Source: Staphylococcus shinii (lineage in GTDB: Bacteria; Bacillota; Bacilli; Staphylococcales; Staphylococcaceae). Taken from it: a stretch of DNA of 64,000 nt. Shown here piece after piece: positions 39,350 through 47,810 of the stretch; position 1 is the stretch's first letter, and the number at the start of each line of letters is the position of its first letter. Made by a program: the position numbers and the translations under genes. The stretch is taken from contig NZ_JAGEVL010000003.1 of assembly GCF_017583065.1 (NCBI RefSeq), positions 1-64,000 of the forward strand. Direction: 5' to 3'. The notes under the pieces are model-generated. The model worked only from the letters and a program-made list of their open reading frames with translations, did no database searches and was not told the DNA's origin.

Positions 39350-40087
39350 TTAATAGTCTTCAAAAAATGCAATAATATCTTGCTCAACTTCAAGGTGACC
39401 TTCACCATGTGTCATCAAATGCTTACACATTTTGTAACCTTGAACTTCCTTTTGTTCATGTTGAATTTGGTTATAGATATAGTCGGCGCTCGTCTTATAT
39501 GAAGCGTCATCTTGTTCACCATATTTAATAGTGATCGGAGCAGTGACACGATCTAAATTTGACATGACGTTTTCAACTAATAATTGAAATTTTTGGAGTG
39601 CTGGACCATAGTTTGGAATTTGTTTTAATTGCGTATCAATTTCTGCTTGACCTAGACCTAATAAGTGCCCTATACGCTGACCATAATCTTCAAGTCTACC
39701 AGAGAGTCCCGCATCACTTTTTCTGTATGGCGTTGACATAATAGCTACAGCATTAATATCACACTGTTCTGCCAGTTTCAATGACAATATGCCACCTAAA
39801 GACACACCACAGACATTTATTTGCGAATAACCTTTATCTTGTAAAAATTGATAGCCCTCTATCGCGTCATCTAACCAGTCATCTACATCATAGTCTATCA
39901 ATGTCTCTAGCGTAAGCCCATGACCTTTATATGGCGGCACATAACATGTGAAACCAGCTTTGTTCAGTTTTGACGCCAACAACTTTACATCGCGAACTGT
40001 GCCTGTAAATGAGTGTAGTAATAATATAGCTTTTTCTGCTTCATGATGCTCTAAAAATATCGGATTTGGTGCTTTTATGTTTATCAT
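39350..40087 (-). CDS. Carboxylesterase / monoacylglycerol lipase (alpha/beta hydrolase)
   Basis: 245 aa. Oxyanion segment ILLLHSFTGTVRD, nucleophile Ser in VCGVSLGGILSLKLA, Asp in YGEQDDASYKTSA and His in HGEGHLEVEQDI. The size and pattern match Geobacillus Est30 and Bacillus YvaK-like thermostable carboxylesterases. Cytoplasmic, acting on short acyl esters. Single-gene unit. Confidence 0.88.
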   Translation of the reverse strand: MINIKAPNPIFLEHHEAEKAILLLHSFTGTVRDVKLLASKLNKAGFTCYVPPYKGHGLTLETLIDYDVDDWLDDAIEGYQFLQDKGYSQINVCGVSLGGILSLKLAEQCDINAVAIMSTPYRKSDAGLSGRLEDYGQRIGHLLGLGQAEIDTQLKQIPNYGPALQKFQLLVENVMSNLDRVTAPITIKYGEQDDASYKTSADYIYNQIQHEQKEVQGYKMCKHLMTHGEGHLEVEQDIIAFFEDY

Positions 40088-40275
40088 CTATTGTCACTCC
40101 AAGTTTTAGTTTCCTATTGTATTGTAATTGAAAATTATCCTTTACTCAAAATTATCCGTTTATATATTAATATTCCTCGCTAAAACATAAACTCCCTTTA
40201 ATACCACATATCGCCATGTCGTTATATTAAAGGGAGTTTATATTTAAATATTTACACACTTCTCTTAGTTTAATG

Positions 40276-40809
40276 TTATTGAGACATATTAAAAAATTGC
40301 AATTCATAGATTGCTTTATCATTATACGCATTAAAGCTATCTATTTTGCCGTTTAAATATAACTCTTGTGTTTTTCTACTAACATTATGTTGGTATGACA
40401 ACTTAACGTTCAAATCAGATTCATAGCCATTATTTTGGATAGTACTTTCAATTTCAGAAAACACATCTTTATTTATTGGCAATAAATATCCTTCTTTACT
40501 AGGTAAGATGTTGACGTATTTTGTCTGTAACACGTCTTGTTCGCCTATATAAATTTCAATTTTTATATTCTTCGCAGCGCCGCCACCAAGGTTATATAGC
40601 TTTAAATAATCCTGCTCTGAATGACTATCAATACCAACGTTTTTCAATTGTAATTGATTCGTATCACGTGTAATCAAAATTTGATTAAAACCAAGTGCTG
40701 GTAAAAAGCTGATTTTCATTTGATAAAGCTGCACACTTACTGAAATAAAGTAAAACAGTGCCATAATAAAAGTTCCTAAAGAACCTACTGCTGATATAAT
40801 ATTTATCAT
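40276..40809 (-). CDS. Membrane-anchored protein of unknown function
   Basis: 177 aa from the ATG at 40809 after GGAGGAG; the longer frame is rejected. One N-terminal hydrophobic helix (IISAVGSLGTFIMALFYFIS, residues 4-23), then a soluble domain with LQLKNVGIDSHSEQDYLKLYNLGGGAAKNIKIEIYI, a pattern seen in many poorly described bacterial membrane proteins. Immediately upstream on the same strand lies the small RNA candidate (40876-40984). Family not recognised. Confidence 0.65.
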   Translation of the reverse strand: MINIISAVGSLGTFIMALFYFISVSVQLYQMKISFLPALGFNQILITRDTNQLQLKNVGIDSHSEQDYLKLYNLGGGAAKNIKIEIYIGEQDVLQTKYVNILPSKEGYLLPINKDVFSEIESTIQNNGYESDLNVKLSYQHNVSRKTQELYLNGKIDSFNAYNDKAIYELQFFNMSQ

Positions 40810-40875
40810 TATTTTAACTCCTCCACATTTTTTTATTGAGAGGCAGGATAAATATTGTAACATATATTGAATTAC

Positions 40876-40984
40876 AAAAAAACGAGCTACTTATAAAAGT
40901 AGCCCGTCAACTAAGAGGAGTCTGTATACATGCCAAAGGACATGTTACAGACCTGCCTCTTAATTAACATGCCCTAAGGCATGA
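40876..40984 (-). ncRNA. Candidate structured small RNA or attenuator leader
   Basis: About 109 nt with its own promoter and terminator. Hairpins: catgcc / ggcatg near 40968-40984; an interrupted long stem (aagagg, tctgt, acatg pairing with catgt, acaga, cctctt) at 40914-40961; and a terminator (gctactt / aagtagc) with seven U at 40876-40882. It lies 67 nt upstream of a membrane protein gene on the same strand, so it is either a free sRNA or a terminating leader of that gene. No known RNA family was assigned. Confidence 0.6.
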
Positions 40985-40990
40985 AAATTC

Positions 40991-41019
40991 ATTGTACAAC
41001 GCTTTTGAAAACTCTGCAA
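40991..41019 (-). promoter_or_regulatory. Promoter of the small RNA candidate
   Basis: On the minus strand: -35 TTGCAG (41014-41019), 17-bp spacer, -10 TACAAT (40991-40996). The start would be near 40984. Confidence 0.6.
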
Positions 41020-41118
41020 CTTAACTTTTAAATAAAATTATATAAATTTCTATTCTTTAACAAAATATATGATAATATTATATTTATAAAATATTTTTAA
41101 CACTTATAGGAGTTTATT

Positions 41119-41856
41119 ATGTACTTTTTAAAAGCAATTACCGTATCCTATTTTAAACGTATACGGGCGATATCACTATGCTTGTTTGCAACCATCACTT
41201 TCGTCACTATTCTACCTTCCTCAAACGTTTATGCCGCTGATTTATATAGTTCTATGTCAGAACTTATGGATGATACTGAAACAGGCACAGATTGGCAACT
41301 ATCATATCGTAATAATCAAAGTAATACGTTAATTGCCGCAATACATGGTGGCAATATTGAAGCTGGTACGACAGAATTATCAACACTAACTGCTACCTTG
41401 GGTAACTATAACTATTATTCATTTCAAGGTATCCGCACATTAAATAATGCCGAACTGCACGTCACGTCAACAAACTTTGATGAACCTGTCGTCGAAGACA
41501 TGCAACAAGAAGTTTCAAATTCGGTTATGATACATGGGGCGAGTGGTAGTGAACCGGCGGTTTATATTGGTGGTAGAGATGAGCAACTTAAAACATCTAT
41601 AGAAAATGCATTACTTGCAAAGGGTTTCAATGTTTTAGAATCACCCTCTCACTTAGAAGGTACATCTAGTCAAAATATAGCCAATAAAAATGCTAAAGGC
41701 GCTGGTGTTCAATTAGAACTAACTTACGCACTAAGGCAGTCTTTTTTTAATAATCAGAATTTATCCATGAATTCTCGCTCTAATGAAGCAAATTGGAGTA
41801 TTACAATGTATGCATTTGCTCAGGCCATTCACCAAGCAATTGAAGAAAATAACTAA
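41119..41856 (+). CDS. Secreted poly-gamma-glutamate hydrolase family protein (DUF867/PghP)
   Basis: 245 aa. Signal peptide of about 39 residues (ends NVYA, then ADLYSS). The zinc-hydrolase motif AAIHGGNIEAGTTEL (His76, Glu81) and a second His motif VMIHGASGSEPAVYIGGRD (His139) match phage-type poly-gamma-glutamate hydrolases and Bacillus YjqB/YmaC. The family cuts capsular poly-gamma-glutamate. As a secreted enzyme it could remodel its own or other species' capsule. AGGAG precedes the ATG. Confidence 0.85.
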   Translation: MYFLKAITVSYFKRIRAISLCLFATITFVTILPSSNVYAADLYSSMSELMDDTETGTDWQLSYRNNQSNTLIAAIHGGNIEAGTTELSTLTATLGNYNYYSFQGIRTLNNAELHVTSTNFDEPVVEDMQQEVSNSVMIHGASGSEPAVYIGGRDEQLKTSIENALLAKGFNVLESPSHLEGTSSQNIANKNAKGAGVQLELTYALRQSFFNNQNLSMNSRSNEANWSITMYAFAQAIHQAIEENN

Positions 41857-42022
41857 CTTCATCAAATATGGTTCCTTATCAAAAAAGTCGTTCATAAACA
41901 CTTAATTTTTGTAATATTCTCACAAATAATAAATTATTTTTCATCATTTTTGACGATTAACTCTGTTTTTTATTAGAGTATAGTATATACTGACATAATT
42001 TATAGAAAATGAGGTTAATAAT

Positions 42023-43234
42023 ATGGATGATTTGAAAGTAAACAAAAGATTAATTATGACCCCTGGCCCCGTAAGTGTAGATCCTCGTGTCTCTCAAGCA
42101 ATGTCTAATTCAATTTTAGGTCAATTCGATTATGAATTTGTAGACATAATGAATAAAACGATGGAACTCATTAGAAAATCCTTTTTAACAGACAACCAAT
42201 GGTCATTCCCTATCGACGGAACAAGCCGTGCAGGTTTAGAAGCTGTTATCGCTAGTATCGTCAAACCTGGTGATACCGTACTTGTCCCAATCATTGGTAG
42301 ATTCGGTTACTTGTTTACTGAATTAGTAAAACGTGCAGGTGGTATCGTACATAATATTCAAAAACCAATGGGTGAAGTTTTTGAACAAGCCGAAATCATT
42401 GAAGCTTTAGATACTGTAAAACCAAAAGTACTTGCTATTGTACATGGTGAGACTTCTACTGGTCGCTTACAACCGATTGATCAACTAGGTCACGCTTGTA
42501 AAGAACGCGGCATTTATTCAGTAGTTGATGCAGTCGCTACATATCAAGGCATGGTTATTCCAGTAGATGAGTGGGAACTAGATGCTGTCATCGGTGGTGC
42601 GCAAAAATGTTTATCCATACCTTCAGGCATTACACCAATTACATTTAACGACAGATTTAGTGAAGAAATCAATAAACGTAAACGCGTAGAACTTGGCATC
42701 CGTTCAAACGAAAGTACAGAACAAGACCACTTTATACGTAGTAATTATCTCGATTTAACACAATTACAAGATTATTGGAGTCCTAAGCGATTAAACCATC
42801 ACACAGAATCAACGACGTCGATTTACGCGCTATATACTGGTCTAAAAATAGCATTGACTGAGGGCATTGAAGCGCGTGCTGCACGTCATGCATATCACCA
42901 AGAAGGCTTGAAACAAGCATTGAAAGCTTTAGGTTTAGAAATATTTGGTGATGAAACAAATGAAATGAAAATGGTCATCTGTGTTAATATTCCGGATGGT
43001 GCGGACGATAGTAAATTTAGAGAAGGCTTATTAAAAAATTACGGCATTGAGATCGCAGGATCGTTCGGTGAACTACAAGGTAAAATTTGGAGAATCGGTA
43101 TCATGGGTTATGCTATTGAAAAGCAAAACATCTTAACATTCTTATCTATATTTTCACTTTACCTAGCTCATCAAGGCGTACAAAATTTAAATCCAGAAAA
43201 AGCTATCGATACACTATTAGCTTATTACGCATAA
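42023..43234 (+). CDS. pucG: (S)-Ureidoglycine:glyoxylate aminotransferase PucG
   Basis: 403 aa, class V PLP aminotransferase. Converts ureidoglycine plus glyoxylate to oxalurate and glycine. The PLP lysine is Lys195 (GGAQKCLSIPSG), the N-terminal substrate loop is MTPGPV, and the distal segments LGQFDYEF and RLNHHTEST match PucG rather than alanine:glyoxylate or phosphoserine enzymes. It faces the minus-strand all genes. Together with AllE and AllD it gives a second way to oxalurate. A strong terminator follows. Confidence 0.88.
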   Translation: MDDLKVNKRLIMTPGPVSVDPRVSQAMSNSILGQFDYEFVDIMNKTMELIRKSFLTDNQWSFPIDGTSRAGLEAVIASIVKPGDTVLVPIIGRFGYLFTELVKRAGGIVHNIQKPMGEVFEQAEIIEALDTVKPKVLAIVHGETSTGRLQPIDQLGHACKERGIYSVVDAVATYQGMVIPVDEWELDAVIGGAQKCLSIPSGITPITFNDRFSEEINKRKRVELGIRSNESTEQDHFIRSNYLDLTQLQDYWSPKRLNHHTESTTSIYALYTGLKIALTEGIEARAARHAYHQEGLKQALKALGLEIFGDETNEMKMVICVNIPDGADDSKFREGLLKNYGIEIAGSFGELQGKIWRIGIMGYAIEKQNILTFLSIFSLYLAHQGVQNLNPEKAIDTLLAYYA

Positions 43235-43242
43235 AGAAAACC

Positions 43243-43290
43243 AAAAGGAGAGACCTAGACATTAATCAATGTCTAGGCCTCTCCTTTTAT
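43243..43290 (+). terminator. Terminator of pucG
   Basis: aaaaggagag / ctctcctttt with inner cctagacat / atgtctagg, then TATG. Symmetric enough to work on both strands, and so also to protect the convergent transporter transcript. Confidence 0.8.
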
Positions 43291-43369
43291 GTGTTGTAAT
43301 TACCTACTAATATGAATTAAATTGACAGTAGAAAATAGTTTTACATAAATATCATATCAACAATAATTA

Positions 43370-44581
43370 TTAGTGATCTTCTACAACTCTATTTTTAGCA
43401 GCTGGATAACCAAAAATAAAGAATAATGCTGACATCACAATCAAAGCAATAATGCCTGAATCCCAACTTTCCGTAGCATCATGAAGATAACCAATCAAGA
43501 ATGGCCCAATAGCAGCAATTAAATAGCCAACAGATTGACCAAAACCAGATAATGAAATACTGCCATCACTTGTACGTGCTCGAATTGAGAAGAAAGTCAT
43601 ACATAAACTGAAACAAGCACCCATCGCTAATCCTGCAATGATAATACCAATAATCAGTAGCACTAATGATTGTGTAAAGAATAAACTGAATCCTACCAAG
43701 AATAGCGCTGTAATAATCACGACTAATATACGTTGGTCTTTCAATTTAGAAGCGATGATTGGGAAGGTAAAGGTCATTGGCACTTGTGAAAATTGGTTGA
43801 GCATTAATAAATATCCTGCCGTAGAAGGATCCAATCCTCTATCCACAAGAATTGATGGTACCCAAGCCACTACGGTATAAAATACCATTGATTGAAATCC
43901 CATCGTCAACGCAACCATCCATGCCAGTTTAGATTTCGTGATAGCTACCTTTTTGGGTCTATCTTGTTGGTCCGCTATCGCCGTTGCCTTCTCTAATTGT
44001 ACACCTTTTCGTGCTTTAGGTATCCACAGTATGATTGCAATAATAGCAAAAAGAATCCAAAATGATAATGACAACCTAAAACCTAATGGCGTTATTTCTG
44101 ACAATGGAAAGCTTAAACCACCGCCTAAGCCTGCAGTAAAATTCATTGTTCCACTATAAATACCAGTAGCTAGACCAATTTGCATCGGGAAATACCATTT
44201 AACATAACTTGGTAACACCACATTGCCGAATGCAATAGCAACCCCAAGAATGAGTGTGCCAATTAAGAACAAAGTGAAATCTCCTGCAATACGTAAATAT
44301 AGTGCAACAATGAGTAGCATCGTAGAATACAATATTGTACGAGACATGGTTAATCGAGCAGTTACTTTTGAAACGAATGGCGAAACAATTGCAAAAATAA
44401 TCAGCGGTATCGTAGTCAAAATGCCTGCAACACTGTTATTAATTTCCATAACTTGTTTAATTTCATCAACTACAGGACCGACCGACGTTAATGGCGCACG
44501 TAATGTTGAAGCAATAAAAACAATTGCAAATATCACGCCCCAATTATTATTAACTTTATTGATGCGATATGGGTCAGTCAT
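43370..44581 (-). CDS. MFS transporter, CynX/NimT type
   Basis: 403 aa with twelve membrane segments, beginning STLRAPLTSVGPVVDEIK as in CynX/NimT proteins (cyanate and nitroimidazole transporters). It lies between carbamate kinase and pucG in the ureide island, on the same strand as the all genes, so a ureide, oxamate or a related nitrogen compound is a likely substrate. That is inferred from context only. AAAGGTGG precedes the ATG. Confidence 0.85.
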   Translation of the reverse strand: MTDPYRINKVNNNWGVIFAIVFIASTLRAPLTSVGPVVDEIKQVMEINNSVAGILTTIPLIIFAIVSPFVSKVTARLTMSRTILYSTMLLIVALYLRIAGDFTLFLIGTLILGVAIAFGNVVLPSYVKWYFPMQIGLATGIYSGTMNFTAGLGGGLSFPLSEITPLGFRLSLSFWILFAIIAIILWIPKARKGVQLEKATAIADQQDRPKKVAITKSKLAWMVALTMGFQSMVFYTVVAWVPSILVDRGLDPSTAGYLLMLNQFSQVPMTFTFPIIASKLKDQRILVVIITALFLVGFSLFFTQSLVLLIIGIIIAGLAMGACFSLCMTFFSIRARTSDGSISLSGFGQSVGYLIAAIGPFLIGYLHDATESWDSGIIALIVMSALFFIFGYPAAKNRVVEDH

Positions 44582-44629
44582 CTTATACCACCTTTCTTAA
44601 TTCTCTATTTTTATATTTATAATGATGAA

Positions 44630-44685
44630 GCGGGACAGTAATCTAATATTTCAATTTAGATTTCCATTCCCGCCCCACAAAACGA
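44630..44685. repeat. Staphylococcal intergenic hairpin element (gggacag type)
   Basis: gcgggacagtaatctaa pairs imperfectly with ttagatttccattcccgc. This resembles the widespread staphylococcal intergenic sequence that reads gggacagaaat and returns as cccaccc. It lies between the transporter and carbamate kinase and may work as a terminator or processing site. A degenerate relative is at 57028-57084. Confidence 0.5.
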
Positions 44686-44794
44686 CTGACTAATTAAAAA
44701 TTGTAATACAAACACAATTAACAATCAGTGTTTTATAATGTTTATTATGCATTTCAATCAAAGCAGTATCACTTTGTTCTTATTACTTTTACGA

Positions 44795-45754
44795 TTAATT
44801 TACTACTTCTGTTGATGGCTCCAATAAAATACGTGTGCCAGCTTTACCTGCTAAAGCATCTATCGCATCATCTAATGAACAAATAATCGCCTCTTTACCC
44901 ATTTCAGCAAACTGAATTGCTGCTTCTATCTTAGGTAACATACTACCAGCTGGGAATTGTCCTTCAGCAACATATTGCTTCGCTTGTTCAACAGAGATCG
45001 TTTTTAGTTTTTCTTCGTTTGGTTTTCCAAAGTTAACACATACGTTTGAAACGTCAGTTAACATTACAAATGTATCAGCATCAACTTGTTCTGCTAATTT
45101 TAAACCTGAGCGGTCTTTATCAATCACTGCTTCTACACCTTGGATATTACCATTGTCGTCTTTATAGACCGGAATACCACCACCACCCGAAGAAATAACG
45201 ACTGCTTGGTCAATAAGTGACTTGATTTGATCTACACCATGAATAACTAATGGTTCTGGTGAAGGAACGACACGACGGTATCCTCTACCTGCGTCTTCTA
45301 CCATTACAAAACCATGTGTTTCTTCTAAACGTTGTGCTTCTATTTCATCAAAGAATACACCAATAGGTTTAGTTGGATTATTGAATGCAGGGTCATCTTT
45401 ATCTACTTCTACCATTGTCAATAACGTTACTACATTACTGTCGATATTTAAAGATTTCAAATGATTTTTTAATGATTCTTCCATCATATATCCTATAAAA
45501 CCTTGTGATTCCGCATTACAAGCATTAATTGGTAAAGGCTCGACAAGGTCTTTAGCCGCTTCATTTTGTGCAATAATATTCCCTACTTGAGGCCCATTAC
45601 CATGCGTAACCACAATATTGTGTCCTTGCGCTTTTAATTCAGCCATTTTTCGTGTAGCTGAATACACATTATTATATTGATTTTCGTATGACGCTTCTTG
45701 CTTTGGTTGAAGAATTGCATTGCCGCCTAAAGCTAATACTACACGTTTACTCAT
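44795..45754 (-). CDS. Carbamate kinase (ureide pathway, AllK/ArcC type)
   Basis: 319 aa from the ATG at 45754 after AAGGAG. Converts carbamoyl phosphate plus ADP to ATP, ammonia and CO2. Motifs: LALGGNAIL at the start, VTHGNGPQVGNI, VISSGGGGIPVY and FPAGSMLPKIEAAIQF. The ATG lies inside the end of allH (8-bp overlap), tying it to oxalurate breakdown and not arginine deimination. In E. coli the equivalent is allK. Confidence 0.95.
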   Translation of the reverse strand: MSKRVVLALGGNAILQPKQEASYENQYNNVYSATRKMAELKAQGHNIVVTHGNGPQVGNIIAQNEAAKDLVEPLPINACNAESQGFIGYMMEESLKNHLKSLNIDSNVVTLLTMVEVDKDDPAFNNPTKPIGVFFDEIEAQRLEETHGFVMVEDAGRGYRRVVPSPEPLVIHGVDQIKSLIDQAVVISSGGGGIPVYKDDNGNIQGVEAVIDKDRSGLKLAEQVDADTFVMLTDVSNVCVNFGKPNEEKLKTISVEQAKQYVAEGQFPAGSMLPKIEAAIQFAEMGKEAIICSLDDAIDALAGKAGTRILLEPSTEVVN

Positions 45755-46547
45755 ACGCTCCACTCCTTAAAGTTGTTGCTATAAATATGCCATACAATGT
45801 ATCTTTTCCAGATGATGACCCTACTTCTAACAGTTGATTCATGTGATACATCGTTGGTTGATGTTGCAACACTAATATTTTCGAACTAAACAATCTTTTT
45901 AATGCGCTATCCAAAAAGGCTTTAGCAACTATTGTTGTTAACTGTTCTTGAATAAGCTCCTGTATAATCTCTAAATTCCCATCACATATAAAAGGCTTCA
46001 TGAAATGCACAAATAGCATACCTGTTAATATATCGTCGCCTGAAGGGGTTAAACCTTGTCCTCTTCCAATCAAATAACGCAATGAAGATTCAACTGCCTT
46101 ATTATCCTCTTGTTTCAATGCCTCCATTATGGACTGCATTTTCAAACAAGAAAAATCCCCCTTGTTATACTCTGAGAAATCATATGCTGTGATATTTTCG
46201 TGTAACATTGACCATAATAATGGCTTTGAATTTAGCTCAACCTTACTCGCATGTACCGCTTGATTACGCCAAACCAATTGACAATTATCGGTAATAAACA
46301 TTGCATTTGCAGTTATTTTTATAGGTTGATTCACAGCAATGTTTTCTAACAGTTGTTTTTTAGTTTGATGATCTACAGTAACGCCAAACGGAAACGTACC
46401 ATTTTCGTCACTACCTATAAAAATAAGGTTTTGATCTTCATTTACAATGTTGAAGCCTTTTTCAAAAATACTATGCACATAAAACGTTTGTTGCTGTCCG
46501 AGTATTTCCTGGGCAATTGGCCCTATTGAACGCACATGGAAAATCAC
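45747..46547 (-). CDS. allH: Oxamate carbamoyltransferase subunit AllH (DUF2877)
   Basis: 266 aa from a GTG start that overlaps the allG stop by 4 bp. DUF2877 signature LIGRGQGLTPSGDDILTGMLFVH. With AllF and AllG it forms the oxamic transcarbamylase of E. coli (allFGH, formerly fdrA, ylbE, ylbF), which phosphorolyses oxalurate to oxamate and carbamoyl phosphate. The function here is by homology and operon order. Confidence 0.88.
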   Translation of the reverse strand: MIFHVRSIGPIAQEILGQQQTFYVHSIFEKGFNIVNEDQNLIFIGSDENGTFPFGVTVDHQTKKQLLENIAVNQPIKITANAMFITDNCQLVWRNQAVHASKVELNSKPLLWSMLHENITAYDFSEYNKGDFSCLKMQSIMEALKQEDNKAVESSLRYLIGRGQGLTPSGDDILTGMLFVHFMKPFICDGNLEIIQELIQEQLTTIVAKAFLDSALKRLFSSKILVLQHQPTMYHMNQLLEVGSSSGKDTLYGIFIATTLRSGAYE

Positions 46548-47809
46548 GCTTTGAAGCCTAATTTTTCTGCATATGCCGTAATTGCTTTTTCAAAACATTC
46601 GATTGGCGGGTGTACTGTTCCAGCACCAATTTGACCGTAACCTGCAATTTTATGTGCAATACCTGTATTAATTACGGGTGTGATTCCTGTTTCTACTACT
46701 TTACGCGCATCTATGCCTAAACATGCACCTCTAAAATTCCATGTAGGGATTGCAAAGTTAGGATTTTCACCGATACAAATTTCAGTCATTTCGTTGCTGA
46801 TTTCTAAAGCATCATCAAATCCACCTGTACCTACGAATCTTGTTACTGCAGGTGCAGCAATCATTGCCATACCACCAACACCGATAGTTTCAGTAATAGC
46901 AGAGTCACCAATATCCGTATTAGCATCGTCTGCAGAATAACCTGTAAAATATAAACCTTGAGGCGTATTTACTGGTGCAGTGAACCATTCGTCACCCATA
47001 CCAGCAATGCGCACACCAAAATTTTCACCGTTACGGCATAATGCAGTCACAACTGTACCGTGTTCAATTGTACGTGCAGCATCCATCATAGCTTTACCTG
47101 TTGCCATCGCAATATTTAAGAAGAACTGGTCTGTATCAGCTAAGAATTGAAGCACTTCCGTACGTTTTTCTTGTTCTACATCATCTAACGCAGCGATAAT
47201 TGGTGTTACCTCTTTTAGAAATGCTAATGAAGCGGCTATATTACGTTGGTGGAATTCATCCCCCATTGCAATGGCTTTCGCAATAAGCACATTGACATTC
47301 AAACCATCTTTCATTTGTTTTAAAGCTTTACTAAGTACAGGACCCAAAACATCTTTCATCCAGTGCAAGCGATTTACTACTGTTTCGTTATAAGCGCCAA
47401 AGCGTAGGACTGCACCAATACCTTCATTCATTTGACAGTAAGCTTCATTACCAGTTTCTCTATTTTCTACAACTAAGACCGGCATATTTGCTGATGTGAT
47501 GCCACCCATTGGTCCAACAGCTTTAACATGATGGCACGGAATAAAGGTGATTTTATCGTTTTCTAATAACGCCCGTGCATCTTTTTCATTGTTCGCCCAT
47601 CCTTCAAACAAGATAGCGCCTACACATGACCCTTGCATAGGATCTGTCATATTTTCATATTTAATCGGTGGTCCCGCGTGTAACAGTACGTGCTCTGTTA
47701 ATTCAGGAATTTTTGATTTCGCTGGCACTACATCTACTAAAAACGGTGCTGCAGCAATCATTTTATCTATAACCGCTTGGTTTGCTTCATCTATTGTTTT
47801 GTAACCCAT
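46544..47809 (-). CDS. allG: Oxamate carbamoyltransferase subunit AllG (DUF1116)
   Basis: 421 aa, DUF1116 family. Typical stretches: LLHAGPPIKYENMTDPMQGSCVGAILFEGW, MNEGIGAVLRFGA and FGVRIAGMGDEWFTAP. Starts 1 bp after allF and overlaps allH by 4 bp, so translation is coupled. Part of the AllFGH complex. Confidence 0.9.
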   Translation of the reverse strand: MGYKTIDEANQAVIDKMIAAAPFLVDVVPAKSKIPELTEHVLLHAGPPIKYENMTDPMQGSCVGAILFEGWANNEKDARALLENDKITFIPCHHVKAVGPMGGITSANMPVLVVENRETGNEAYCQMNEGIGAVLRFGAYNETVVNRLHWMKDVLGPVLSKALKQMKDGLNVNVLIAKAIAMGDEFHQRNIAASLAFLKEVTPIIAALDDVEQEKRTEVLQFLADTDQFFLNIAMATGKAMMDAARTIEHGTVVTALCRNGENFGVRIAGMGDEWFTAPVNTPQGLYFTGYSADDANTDIGDSAITETIGVGGMAMIAAPAVTRFVGTGGFDDALEISNEMTEICIGENPNFAIPTWNFRGACLGIDARKVVETGITPVINTGIAHKIAGYGQIGAGTVHPPIECFEKAITAYAEKLGFKA

Positions 47810-47810
47810 G

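Noticed and set aside
40914..40970. 19-codon ORF inside the small RNA candidate
   Set aside because: It has an ATG but no ribosome site, and its sequence is dictated by the hairpin arms. A leader peptide cannot be excluded but is not supported.
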